Below, piece by piece: positions 8,312 to 17,303 of a stretch of DNA of 64,000 nucleotides; position 1 is the first letter of the stretch; each line of letters begins with the position of its first letter. Under the pieces are notes generated by a model, which was given only the letters and a program-made list of their open reading frames with translations, was not told the DNA's origin and searched no databases. Origin of the DNA: Luteibacter mycovicinus (GTDB lineage: Bacteria; Pseudomonadota; Gammaproteobacteria; Xanthomonadales; Rhodanobacteraceae); the NCBI RefSeq assembly GCF_000745235.1, contig NZ_JQNL01000001.1:3962001-4026000 (forward strand), in the 5' to 3' direction. The position numbers and the translations under genes are program-made.

Positions 8312-10545
8312 TGCGCATGCGTACGCTCTTTATCGCCCTTTCCCTCACCGTCGCCGCTGGCGCCCATGCCGCTCCCGCCGAACCGATCGCCGGCTTCGGC
8401 GGCGCCTCGACGCAGGCGGAGCGCGACGTGGAGCAGCGTGTCGACGCGTCCATCGGCAGCGCCGATCTCGACGGCTGGTTACGGCGGTTGACGTCGGCGC
8501 CCAACCAGGTCGGGTCGCCGCATAACGACGACAACGCGCGCTTCATCGCGGACAGCCTGCGTCAGTGGGGCTGGGACGTGAAGGTTGAAGCGACCCGTGT
8601 GCTTGTCGCCTATCCCACCGTGCAGAAGCTTTCGTTGCTGGGCGGCGAGCACTATGCGGCGGACTTCACCGAGCCCGCGGTCGCCGGCGATCCGGACACG
8701 GCGAAGCGGGATGGCGTGCTGCCGGGCATGGAGTCGTACAGCCCGGACGGCGCGGTCGATGCGCCGCTGATCTACGTCAATGAGGGCCTGGCCAAGGACT
8801 ACGCCGAGCTCGAACGCGCGGGCGAGTCCGTGAAAGGCAAGGTGGTCCTGGTCAAGTCGAGCGGCGCCGGGCGCTGGGTGAAGCCACGTCTTGCGCAGGA
8901 GCACGGCGCGGTCGGCGTGGTGATCTACTCCGATCCGGAAGCCGACGGCTTCGTGAAGGGCGACGTGTACCCGGACGGCGCGTGGCGCACGCCGCGTACC
9001 GTGCAGCGCGGCACGCTCGGCATCGACAGCGTGCTGGATGCGGCAAGTGCGAAGACGATCCAGGACGCGAAGCACACGGCGGACCTGACGATTCCTGTGG
9101 TTACCATCGGCTATGGCGACGCCGAACACTTCCTGCGGGCGCTCGGCGGGCAGGCCGTGCCGGACCGCTGGCAGGGCGGTCTGCCGCTGACCTATCACGT
9201 GGGGGGCAATGCACGTGTTCATCTGGAAGTCCGTTCGCCGTGGGAATGGCGCACGCTGCACAACGTGATTGCCACGTTGCGCGGCAGCGAGCATCCCGAC
9301 GAGTGGGTGATTCGCGGCGTGCATCACGACGCCTGGGTCTATGGCGCGTGGGATCCTCTCGCGGGCACGACGGCCCTGCTGGCCGAGGCCAGGGCTATCG
9401 GCGAGCTGGCCAGGGCAGGCGTGCGACCGAAGCGCACCCTGGTGTTCGCCAGCTGGGATGGCGAAGAGCTGGGCATCCTGGGCTCCAAGGCCTGGACTGC
9501 GCAGCACGCCGCCGAGCTGTCGAAAAAGGCCGTGTTCTACCTCAATAACGACACCACCGGGCGGGGCTTCCTCGCCGCGCAGGGTGACCCGTCGCTTTCC
9601 ACTCTGATCGACGGCGTGGCCGCCGATCTGCAGGATCCGGAAACCGGCGCCACCGTGCAGGCACGTCGCCTGGCCAAGCGTGCGGTGGATGCGGCGGAGA
9701 AGGGAAAGGATGTTTCCGGTCCGATCATCCCGTCGCGTGTGGGTACGGGCTCCGATTACCTGTCGTTTGCGCATCGTCTCGCCGTGCCGTCGCTGCACGT
9801 TCGCTATGGCTATGACCGCGACGGGGACGACGAGAGTGTGCCGGTGTACCACTCGCTCTATGACACGTACACGCATTACCAGCGCTTCGGCGATCCCGGC
9901 CTTGCGTATGTCGGCTTGCTGGCGAAAACCAACGCGCGACTCGTCCTGCGTGTCGCCAATGCGGACGTGCTGCCGTGGCGATACACCGGCTTTGCCACGG
10001 CGCTCGGCAAGGACATCGACCGCTTGCAGGCGAGCTCGGAAACGGCGCACAAGGAAGCGCAGCGCCATAACGCCCTGGTGGACGACGGTTCGTACCACCT
10101 GGCCGATGTGGCCTATCGGAAGCTGCAGCCGCCCACGCGCGTGGACGATGCGTGGCAGGCGGTGAATCTCGATGCCCTGCGGGACGCCCAGCGCGATCTC
10201 CTGGCCGCCGCTGGCGCCTTCGACGCGGCCGCGTCCACCGCTGAAGCAACGGGTGCGCCCGCACTGTCGTCGTCCCGCGCCGCGAAGGTCAACCGTGCGT
10301 TGCGCGATGTCGCTCCGGCGTTCCTCCAGGCGTCCGGCTTGCCCCAGCGCACCTGGTATCGGCACCTGCTGCAGGCCCCGGGTCGCAAGGAGGGCGAAGA
10401 CGTCGCGCCGCTTCCGGGTATCGGTGACGCCATCGACGCGAAAGCCTGGGATCAGGCGAGTGCGGAAGTGACCCTCACCGCCAACGCGACCCGAAAGGCC
10501 GCCGAGGCTTTGCGTCGGGCGACGGTGACGCTGACGCAGCCGTAA
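8311..10545 (+). CDS. Secreted M28-family peptidase (glutamate carboxypeptidase II-like)
   Basis: 744 residues with a signal peptide (to ...AGAHA). Order of domains: PA/protease-associated insert (about 120-310), M28 zinc peptidase core, and a C-terminal transferrin-receptor-type dimerisation domain. Di-zinc site motifs are visible: HHDAW at about 338, DPLAGTTALL, WDGEELGILGS with the catalytic Glu pair, LNNDTTG, and HSLYDTY. This arrangement is that of N-acetylated-alpha-linked acidic dipeptidases. Start ATG 8311 shares a base with the receptor's TGA, implying translational coupling. It likely trims peptides in the periplasm before or after TonB-dependent uptake. Confidence 0.92.
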   Translation: MRMRTLFIALSLTVAAGAHAAPAEPIAGFGGASTQAERDVEQRVDASIGSADLDGWLRRLTSAPNQVGSPHNDDNARFIADSLRQWGWDVKVEATRVLVAYPTVQKLSLLGGEHYAADFTEPAVAGDPDTAKRDGVLPGMESYSPDGAVDAPLIYVNEGLAKDYAELERAGESVKGKVVLVKSSGAGRWVKPRLAQEHGAVGVVIYSDPEADGFVKGDVYPDGAWRTPRTVQRGTLGIDSVLDAASAKTIQDAKHTADLTIPVVTIGYGDAEHFLRALGGQAVPDRWQGGLPLTYHVGGNARVHLEVRSPWEWRTLHNVIATLRGSEHPDEWVIRGVHHDAWVYGAWDPLAGTTALLAEARAIGELARAGVRPKRTLVFASWDGEELGILGSKAWTAQHAAELSKKAVFYLNNDTTGRGFLAAQGDPSLSTLIDGVAADLQDPETGATVQARRLAKRAVDAAEKGKDVSGPIIPSRVGTGSDYLSFAHRLAVPSLHVRYGYDRDGDDESVPVYHSLYDTYTHYQRFGDPGLAYVGLLAKTNARLVLRVANADVLPWRYTGFATALGKDIDRLQASSETAHKEAQRHNALVDDGSYHLADVAYRKLQPPTRVDDAWQAVNLDALRDAQRDLLAAAGAFDAAASTAEATGAPALSSSRAAKVNRALRDVAPAFLQASGLPQRTWYRHLLQAPGRKEGEDVAPLPGIGDAIDAKAWDQASAEVTLTANATRKAAEALRRATVTLTQP

Positions 10546-10588
10546 GAGGTTATAGTCCGCCGCATTCGCCGGGTGGACAGCTTCTTTC

Positions 10589-11272
10589 ATGACCGAAACG
10601 CCGCAAAAATCAGCGCCTCATCGCAGGAAAGTGTGGGGTCCGATCCGCTACGCCCACGCCCGCCCACGCCTGCTGGTGGGCGCCGCCGTGGCGGTGGTTG
10701 CCGCGGCGGCGCTGGAATTCAGCGGCATTCCACGGTCGTTGCCGCTGCTGCTGGGATTCGATCTGGGTGCCGTCGTGTACTTCGTCCTGCTTTTGCGGAT
10801 ATTCGTCGGTGCGAGTCCGGCCACCATGCGACGGCAGGCGAAGCAGCAGGACACCGGCCGGTGGACCACGCTGCTCAGTGGTGTGGTCCTCTCCGCCGTC
10901 GTGCTCGGCGCGGTCACGACGGAGCTGAACTCCAGCGACAAGGGCGGGGCACTGGCCATCGCGGTGGCCGCGACCACCATCATCCTGGCGTGGACCTTCA
11001 TGAATACCCTGTTCTCCCTGCATTACGCCCACGGGTATTACGGGGAGTTCGGCAAGCCACACCAGGGGCTCGATTTCCCCGGTGATGAGGAACCCGATTA
11101 CTGGGATTTCGCCTATTTCGCCTTCACCATCGGCATGACTTTCCAGGTCTCCGATGTCCAGATCACCACCCGGTACCTGCGCCGGATCGGGCTGATGCAC
11201 AGCGCGATCGCGTTCTTCTTCAACGTCTTCATCATCGCCATCAGCGTGAACATCGCCGCCGGCAAGGCCTGA
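10589..11272 (+). CDS. DUF1345 inner-membrane protein
   Basis: 227 residues with about five transmembrane helices (around residues 28-48, 50-72, 95-118, 122-145 and 200-223). It carries motifs shared by DUF1345 proteins: YAHGYY, GLDFPGDEEPDYWDFAYFAF and TIGMTFQVSDVQ, an extracytoplasmic acidic loop followed by a membrane segment. No reaction or ligand is known for the family. It is codirectional with the M28 gene 43 bases upstream and may be read through from it. Confidence 0.85.
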   Translation: MTETPQKSAPHRRKVWGPIRYAHARPRLLVGAAVAVVAAAALEFSGIPRSLPLLLGFDLGAVVYFVLLLRIFVGASPATMRRQAKQQDTGRWTTLLSGVVLSAVVLGAVTTELNSSDKGGALAIAVAATTIILAWTFMNTLFSLHYAHGYYGEFGKPHQGLDFPGDEEPDYWDFAYFAFTIGMTFQVSDVQITTRYLRRIGLMHSAIAFFFNVFIIAISVNIAAGKA

Positions 11273-11401
11273 TCGGCATTAACTTCACCCCCTACTGCCC
11301 ATTTTTCTTATTGACGCGACGCCGCAAACGCGGTGTCCTTCGATTAGCCGTCCATACGGCAGGGGCCCTGACGGGCTTGAGAAGAGAAGGGGGGAAGCCA
11401 A

Positions 11402-11827
11402 ATGACAATCCAGACGTTCGCACGGGCGGCGGGGGTCGCCCTGGTCCTCGTTATCGCCAGTAACGCGGCGGTCGCTCGCTCCGAGGACGACACACCACCC
11501 GAGTCGATCTGCTCGGTGCTCGGCACCGCCGCCCGCTACCTCAACACGACGGTGACCGTCCGTGGCGTGGCCAGTAGCGAGGGCAAGACGACGACGCTGT
11601 CCGATGCGCAGTGCAAGGGCGCGGTGGACCTCGCCATGGACGACAAGTCCGCGGGTAAGCGGGATGTGTCCTCATTCCGACGCACGGTGAGCAATAAAGG
11701 CACCCGTGCCGATGCCACGGTGTTCGGACGCTTCAAGGCGACTGGCGACGCGCAGCATCCGTATGCCATCGATGTATACAGCGTGCGTGACGTGAGCGAG
11801 CTGCCGGCGGTTGCCGAGGGGAGCTGA
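11402..11827 (+). CDS. Small exported protein of unknown function
   Basis: 141 residues with a signal peptide (hydrophobic segment about 8-24, likely cut after VAR or AVA). The mature part is beta-rich (TTVTVRGVASS, ADATVFGRFKATG), has two Cys (ESICS, AQCKG) that could form a disulfide, and loosely suggests an OB-like fold. A strong purine-rich ribosome site (GAAGGGGGGAAG) precedes the ATG. No family was recognised. It stands alone, with convergent transcription from the UvrA-like gene downstream. Confidence 0.7.
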   Translation: MTIQTFARAAGVALVLVIASNAAVARSEDDTPPESICSVLGTAARYLNTTVTVRGVASSEGKTTTLSDAQCKGAVDLAMDDKSAGKRDVSSFRRTVSNKGTRADATVFGRFKATGDAQHPYAIDVYSVRDVSELPAVAEGS

Positions 11828-11890
11828 GGGCAGCTCCCACGAGGGCAGCGCCCGGTCGTCGATGGGGCCTGTTCCTGTCGGCGACGCCGT

Positions 11891-14524
11891 TTACCCGAGT
11901 ACCCGAGCCAGATAAGGCGCCGTACGGCTCGTCGTCTCGCTGGCGACCAGCCGCGGCGGCCCGCAGGCGACAATCTTGCCGCCCTCGTCACCCGCGCCGG
12001 GACCGACGTCGATCACCCAGTCGGCTCCGGCGACCACGCGCATCTCGTGTTCGACGACGACCACCGTATTGCCGGCCGCCACCAGCCCCTGCAACTGCGC
12101 CACCAGCTTGTCCACATCCGACGGATGCAGCCCGGTGGTCGGCTCGTCCAGCACGTAAAGATTGCTCCCGCGCTGCGACCGCTGCAGTTCCGTCGCCAGC
12201 TTGATCCGCTGCGCCTCGCCGCCGGATAGTTCCGTGGCGGGTTGTCCGAGGCGCAGGTAGCCAAGCCCGATGTCATAGAGAAGCGACAGCGGCTTCATCA
12301 CCGCTGGCTCGTCGACGAAAAACTCGCAGGCTTCCTCGACCGTCAGTCGCAGCACGTCGGCGATGTTCTTGCCGTTCCACTGCACTTTCAGCGTGGCCTC
12401 GTTGTAGCGCGCACCGTGGCACGTGGGGCAGGGGGCATAGACGCTGGGCATGAAGAGCAGCTCGACGCTGACGAATCCCTCGCCCTCGCAGGTTTCGCAG
12501 CGCCCCTTCGCCACGTTGAACGAAAAGCGCCCGGCGTCGTAACGTTTCGCCCTGGCCGCCTTTGTCGCGGCAAACAACTTGCGCACGTGGTCGAAGAGTC
12601 CGGTATACGTCGCGAGGTTGGAGCGCGGCGTGCGCCCGATCGGCTTCTGGTCGACCTGGACCAGTCGCGTGATGGCGTCGGCGCCCTTGTGGATACGACC
12701 GCCGGTCTTCGTGATGACGCTGGGTGCCGTGTCATCGCCTTCGTCCTCCGGGGCGGGCAGCTCATGGCCCAAATGCTCACTGACCAGCTCCACCAGCGCC
12801 TGGCTGACCAGACTGGACTTGCCCGAGCCGGAAATGCCGGTGACCGCGGTAAACAGACCGATGGGGAAGGCGGCATCCAGATCATGGAGGTTGTTGCGCG
12901 TGATGCCGCGGAGCTCGAGCCAGCGCGATGCCGGGCGAGGTGACCGCTCAAGAGGCCGCTCGTGACCGAACAGATAACGCGCGGTACGCGACAGCGCCAC
13001 GTCGGCGAGACCATCGGGAGGACCGCTGTAGAGAATCTCGCCGCCGCGCTCGCCTGCATCCGGGCCGACGTCGACCAGCCAGTCAGCGCGACGCATGACG
13101 TCCATGTCGTGCTCGACGACGAAGATCGTGTTGCCCGATCGCTTCAGTTGCTCCAGTGCGGTAAGCAAGGCTTCCCCATCCGCCGGGTGAAGGCCGGCCG
13201 ACGGTTCGTCGAGCACGTAGACGACGCCGAACAGGTTCGATCGGATCTGCGTGGCCAGGCGCAGCCGCTGCAACTCGCCCGGTGACAGTGTGGGACTCGA
13301 TCGGTCCATCGACAGGTAGCCAAGGCCGAGTGCCTGGAGCGTACCCACGCGGGCAACAAGATCCTGTGCGATGCGCTGAGCAGCGATACGTTTTTCCTCG
13401 GACAGGTTGGGGGTGCGCCGCACGTCCGATGACCCGTCGTGCGCGGCGCCGCCGGCGGCTACGCGCTTCGCATTCGCGCGCTTGCCCGCGGCGCGGCTGC
13501 GTGTCGTCGACTCGGCCAAATCGTCGAACCGCCCCTCGGCTGCCGGTTTCAACGTATCGACCAGTGCATCGAATGACAACGCGGACAGGCTTCCGATGTC
13601 CAGCCCTGCAAAAGTCACGGACAACGACTCGCGCTTCAGGCGCTTGCCATCGCAGACAGGACAGACGCTGCCGATCATGTAGCGCGACACGCGTTTCTTC
13701 ATGAGCGGACTTTGCGTCGTGCTGAAGGTGTGCAGCACGTAACGCCGCGCACCCATGTACGTGCCCATGTAGCTGGGTTCGGTCTTTCGCTTCAGTGCCG
13801 CACGGGTTTCCGCCGGCGTGAAGCCGGCATAGACCGGGACCGTCGGGGTTTCCTCGGTGAACAGAATCCAGTCGCGCTGCTTCTTTGGCAGGTCCTTCCA
13901 GGGCACGTCCACGTCGTAGCCGAGAGTGACCAGAATGTCGCGCAGATTCTGACCGTGCCATGCCGGTGGCCATGACGCGATGGCGCGTTCGCGCAGAGTC
14001 AGCGTGGGATCCGGCACCATCGATGCCTCCGTCACCTCGTACACGCGGCCCAGGCCGTGGCAGTGCGGGCAGGCACCTTGCGGCGTGTTGGGCGAGAAAT
14101 CCTCGGCGAACAACATGGCCTGGCCGGCGGGGTACGAGCCCGCACGCGAGTAGAGCATGCGCACGAGACTCGACAGCGTGGTGACGCTACCCACCGATGA
14201 GCGTGCTCCGGGCGTGCCGCGCTGCTGCTGCAATGCCACCGCGGGCGGCAGCCCCTCGATTTCGTCGACGTCCGGCACGCCGACCTGGTCGATCAGGCGT
14301 CGCGCATAAGGCGCCACCGACTCGAAGTAGCGTCGCTGCGCTTCCGCGTACAGCGTCCCGAAAGCGAGTGACGACTTGCCCGATCCCGACACCCCGGAGA
14401 ACACGACGAGCGAGTCGCGAGGGATCACGACGTCGATGTTCTTGAGGTTATGCTCGCGTGCGCCACGTACACGCACGAAGCCATGGAGGTCGGTCGAAGA
14501 GGGCGGGGATCTACGCTTGGTCAT
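11891..14524 (-). CDS. UvrA-like ABC ATPase lacking the UvrB-binding domain
   Basis: 877 residues with two UvrA-type ABC ATPase halves. Each has Walker A (GVSGSGKSS near residue 40; GISGSGKSS in the second half), signature sequences ([24 protein letters not shown]) and zinc-finger Cys pairs ([34 protein letters not shown]). The part after the first Walker A goes from MLYSRAG almost directly to [14 protein letters not shown]. The roughly 150-residue UvrB-binding domain of canonical UvrA is missing, as in UvrA2/DrrC-type paralogues linked to drug or DNA-damage tolerance. ATG 14524 begins MTKRRS; longer in-frame extension overlaps unrelated sequence. Function is therefore DNA-lesion or intercalator related by inference. 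Confidence 0.88.
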   Translation of the reverse strand: MTKRRSPPSSTDLHGFVRVRGAREHNLKNIDVVIPRDSLVVFSGVSGSGKSSLAFGTLYAEAQRRYFESVAPYARRLIDQVGVPDVDEIEGLPPAVALQQQRGTPGARSSVGSVTTLSSLVRMLYSRAGSYPAGQAMLFAEDFSPNTPQGACPHCHGLGRVYEVTEASMVPDPTLTLRERAIASWPPAWHGQNLRDILVTLGYDVDVPWKDLPKKQRDWILFTEETPTVPVYAGFTPAETRAALKRKTEPSYMGTYMGARRYVLHTFSTTQSPLMKKRVSRYMIGSVCPVCDGKRLKRESLSVTFAGLDIGSLSALSFDALVDTLKPAAEGRFDDLAESTTRSRAAGKRANAKRVAAGGAAHDGSSDVRRTPNLSEEKRIAAQRIAQDLVARVGTLQALGLGYLSMDRSSPTLSPGELQRLRLATQIRSNLFGVVYVLDEPSAGLHPADGEALLTALEQLKRSGNTIFVVEHDMDVMRRADWLVDVGPDAGERGGEILYSGPPDGLADVALSRTARYLFGHERPLERSPRPASRWLELRGITRNNLHDLDAAFPIGLFTAVTGISGSGKSSLVSQALVELVSEHLGHELPAPEDEGDDTAPSVITKTGGRIHKGADAITRLVQVDQKPIGRTPRSNLATYTGLFDHVRKLFAATKAARAKRYDAGRFSFNVAKGRCETCEGEGFVSVELLFMPSVYAPCPTCHGARYNEATLKVQWNGKNIADVLRLTVEEACEFFVDEPAVMKPLSLLYDIGLGYLRLGQPATELSGGEAQRIKLATELQRSQRGSNLYVLDEPTTGLHPSDVDKLVAQLQGLVAAGNTVVVVEHEMRVVAGADWVIDVGPGAGDEGGKIVACGPPRLVASETTSRTAPYLARVLG

Positions 14525-14564
14525 CCAGGGATTATCGCAGCCCCGGCTTGCGGTTCCCGTGAAA

Positions 14565-14978
14565 TCACGTGTGCAGGGGCACGCCCTTCGTGGCTTTCTC
14601 GATCGCCTTGCGAGGCCCGCGTAACGCGATGCCGACGAGGTTGGGTGCATCGGCATCTTCCGCGAGGAAGGCTTCGCGGTTGGCCGCGTCGTGTCCAGTG
14701 GAGAACATCGCCTCGACATAGATCGCGCGGGTCACGTCGCGTTCGATGGCGACGCGATGCGCATGGGCGAGCTGCGTCGCATCGGCACCGAACACGAGCA
14801 TCGGCTGCCCGAGCAGGCGCGCGTAGTGACGTCCGGCCGCATCGATGTATGGCTCGCCCATGGCATCCGCCGCCGCTCCGGCGATGCCGGTGGCCAGGAA
14901 GGCGGTGACGTTGAGCTTCTGCCATGTCAGCAGATCGCTGCGGACAAGGATGGCGACGCGGGTGTCGAAGGTGGTCAT
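14565..14978 (-). CDS. DUF2000 family protein
   Basis: 137 residues matching the DUF2000 pattern: N-terminal [26 protein letters not shown], central [14 protein letters not shown] and [13 protein letters not shown], all typical of this compact alpha/beta family (peptidyl-tRNA-hydrolase-2-like fold by family knowledge). No enzymatic role is established. The start at 14978 begins [11 protein letters not shown]; the ORF can be extended upstream, but that part covers the operator. It is divergent from an Lrp/AsnC regulator, a pairing often seen for this family, and so probably its target. Confidence 0.85.
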   Translation of the reverse strand: MTTFDTRVAILVRSDLLTWQKLNVTAFLATGIAGAAADAMGEPYIDAAGRHYARLLGQPMLVFGADATQLAHAHRVAIERDVTRAIYVEAMFSTGHDAANREAFLAEDADAPNLVGIALRGPRKAIEKATKGVPLHT

Positions 14979-15019
14979 GTCGAAGGTTCTTCGCAGTCTG
15001 TTAGGCTGATTCAGTAAAA

Positions 15020-15038
15020 CGCCGAATGTCATTCGGCG
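15020..15038. promoter_or_regulatory. Lrp/AsnC-type operator palindrome
   Basis: A perfect 9-bp inverted repeat with one central base, CGCCGAATG-T-CATTCGGCG, occupies the 78-base spacer between the divergent DUF2000 and Lrp/AsnC genes. It lies 18 bases before the regulator start. The repeat is directly seen; assignment to the adjacent regulator follows from position and from the symmetrical 15-19 bp sites used by this family. Confidence 0.75.
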
Positions 15039-15056
15039 AAAGGGCGACAGGCTGCC

Positions 15057-15566
15057 ATGACGAAAAAAACGAAAGCCATTCCGGGCGAGACCCCCGACGC
15101 GGTCCGGCTCGACGCGATCGACCGAAAATTATTAGGCGCGCTCTCCGCCGATGCCACGCTGAGCTACGCGGAGCTGGCCGAACGGCTGCATCTCTCCGCA
15201 CCCGCGCTGCATGAGCGGGTGAAGCGGCTGCGCAGGGATGGGGTCATCAAGGCCACCGTAGCTGTGCTCGATGGGGTGAAGGTCGGGCGTCCGTTGCTGA
15301 CCTTCGTCCACGTGGACACGACCAGCTGGGCGGTGACACGCCAGCTGCTGGCGCTGCAGGCCTTTCCCGAGGTGGAGGAAATCCACACCGTGACGGGAGA
15401 GAGCGCGATGTTGCTGAAGGTGCGGACGGCCGATACGCGGGGGCTCGAGCACCTGCTGGAGCGGATTCACGCGATGGAGGGATTCAAGGGGACGCGGAGC
15501 TATATCGCTCTGTCGACGTATCTGGAGCGGGGACCGAGTGCGGAGGAGGCTTCCGGGGCGACATAA
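15057..15566 (+). CDS. Lrp/AsnC-family transcriptional regulator
   Basis: 169 residues: N-terminal helix-turn-helix (LDAIDRKLLGALSADATLSYAEL ... LSAPALHERVKRLRRDGVI, about 17-65) and a C-terminal RAM ligand-binding domain (FVHVDTTS, VEEIHTVTGESAMLLKVRT, about 80-155). Such regulators sense amino acids and often control their divergent neighbour, here the DUF2000 gene. Transcription ends at the hairpin immediately after the stop. Confidence 0.9.
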   Translation: MTKKTKAIPGETPDAVRLDAIDRKLLGALSADATLSYAELAERLHLSAPALHERVKRLRRDGVIKATVAVLDGVKVGRPLLTFVHVDTTSWAVTRQLLALQAFPEVEEIHTVTGESAMLLKVRTADTRGLEHLLERIHAMEGFKGTRSYIALSTYLERGPSAEEASGAT

Positions 15567-15568
15567 AA

Positions 15569-15589
15569 AAACCCCGCGGTGCGGGGTTT
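15569..15589. terminator. Bidirectional rho-independent terminator
   Basis: Perfect 9-bp stem AAACCCCGC-GGT-GCGGGGTTT between convergent genes. It is flanked by an A-run on the left (T-run for the minus strand) and TTT on the right, so it can stop both the Lrp-type gene and the small membrane-protein gene. Confidence 0.9.
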
Positions 15590-15611
15590 CTGACGCCGAC
15601 TTACGGGAGGC

Positions 15612-15800
15612 TCAGCGATCGCGTCGCGCGCGAACCTTGATCCGCTGCATCCGGCGCTGCTGCATCATGTTGAACCAGAAGGCCGTCTCCGTCACCACGC
15701 CAGCGGCGACGAGCAGCAACGTCCCTGTGACCGAACCGGCGAGAAAGAACACGACGGCCAGGGCGAACAAGGCGGCGAGGACGAGATGACGTTGGCTCAT
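15612..15800 (-). CDS. Small two-helix membrane protein
   Basis: 62 residues with two predicted transmembrane helices (about 5-22 and 25-42) and a strongly basic cytoplasmic tail (QQRRMQRIKVRARRDR). An AGGAGT ribosome site precedes the ATG. No family recognised; similar short proteins are common as unassigned inner-membrane proteins. The terminator at 15569-15589 follows it. Confidence 0.65.
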   Translation of the reverse strand: MSQRHLVLAALFALAVVFFLAGSVTGTLLLVAAGVVTETAFWFNMMQQRRMQRIKVRARRDR

Positions 15801-15911
15801 GGGTGACTCCTGCTTGCTGCGCGGCCCCGGGACCCGGGCGCGGCCTGATTCGATCCTCGGCTACCTACGAGATGGTGTCAATCGCGGAAACGTCAAGGGA
15901 TTGTGGGCGAT

Positions 15912-16418
<507 letters not shown>

Positions 16419-16472
16419 TTAAGTGGGATAAACCGCTTGAGCCTATGCGGGCAGTTCATCAATGATCTTCCA

Positions 16473-16856
16473 TCAGCTGGCGTGAAACACCGCCTCGATG
16501 TTGTGGCCATCCGGATCCAGCACGAAACCGCCGTAATAGCCTTCGTGATAGTGCGAACGCGGGCCCGGCGGACCGTTGTCCCTCGCGCCCGCATCCAGCG
16601 CCGTCTGATGAAATAGCCGCACCAGCTGCTGCGAACTCACTCGAAAGGCGACGTGTACCGGCGGCTGATTGGGTGTGCCCTGGTAGATCCAGAAATCCGG
16701 CTTGCCGTTCTCGCCGAACCCCGCCACATCGGTGCGCCCCGTTTTCGACGCGGGGAAGTGCACGATCAGTTCGTAGCCGATGGACGCCAGTACGGTGGTG
16801 TAGAACTGCTTGCTGCGCTCGAAGTCGCTGACGGTGGCGCCGGTGTGGTCGATCAT
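16473..16856 (-). CDS. VOC/glyoxalase-superfamily protein
   Basis: 127 residues with the paired beta-alpha-beta-beta-beta modules of the vicinal-oxygen-chelate fold: MIDHTGATVSDFERSKQFYTTVL at the start, VHVAFRV in the middle, and GYYGGFVLDPDGHNIEAVFH at the end, supplying the metal-ligand positions (His near 3, His in VHVAF, Glu in NIEAV). Such proteins act as glyoxalase, dioxygenase or antibiotic-binding proteins; the substrate is unknown. It is divergent from the riboswitch-headed valine operon. Confidence 0.85.
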   Translation of the reverse strand: MIDHTGATVSDFERSKQFYTTVLASIGYELIVHFPASKTGRTDVAGFGENGKPDFWIYQGTPNQPPVHVAFRVSSQQLVRLFHQTALDAGARDNGPPGPRSHYHEGYYGGFVLDPDGHNIEAVFHAS

Positions 16857-16974
16857 CGGGATCTCCTGGGCGTGGAACGGCTGGTCCGCGCAGCTTAGTC
16901 GGAATCCGTGGCGGCATCCAAGGCGCCTTTACTGCATCGCAGCGTGTCGCTCGCCGCGTCGCCGCCTACACTTC

Positions 16975-17165
16975 CGCTGGCCACAGGTGTCCTGCCGCCG
17001 CCATTCCGGTGCGCAGGGTGAAACGGGAAGCCGGTCCGATGCCGGCGCTGCCCCCGCAACGGTAGGCGAGAAAACCCGACTCAGAACCACTGCGGCAACG
17101 CGGGAAGGTGTCGGGGTGATGCGGATCGCATCGCTCGCAAGCCCGGAGACCGGCCCGTGGTGGGC
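16975..17165 (+). ncRNA. Cobalamin riboswitch
   Basis: Conserved cobalamin-aptamer landmarks occur in order on the plus strand: GTGTCCTGCC near 16987, GCAGGGTGAAACGGGAAGCC near 17012, the invariant CTGCCCCCGCAACGGTA at 17048-17064, and the B12 box AGCCCGGAGACCGGCC at 17140-17155. CCAC (16981-16984) can pair with GTGG (17157-17160) to close P1. It sits about 140 bases upstream of mmsA, the first gene of the valine operon, with no other gene between. Class assignment is secure; normal targets are B12 uptake or synthesis genes, so this target is unusual. Confidence 0.95.
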
Positions 17166-17255
17166 ACCGCTTGCGGTGTCTTCCTCGGGTGTTGCGGTGG
17201 GCAACCGGACGAGCTGGCTCGATGCGGCGTCCGCGGCCTCGAACCGACTTGTCTC

Positions 17256-17303
17256 GCTCACGCACGCCCGGTTTCGCGGGTGAGCGATATGGAGACAGGC
17301 ATC
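17256..17303 (+). promoter_or_regulatory. Putative riboswitch expression platform before mmsA
   Basis: GCTCA (17256-17260) can pair with TGAGC (17281-17285), and CCCG (17267-17270) with CGGG (17277-17280), giving a hairpin that ends just before the GGAGA ribosome site (17291-17295) of mmsA. There is no T-run, so any switching is more likely translational than by termination. The pairing was read by eye, not folded. Confidence 0.45.

Noticed and set aside
8479..10590. 703-residue open frame opposite the M28 peptidase
   Set aside because: No domain or start signal; it mirrors the real gene's codons.
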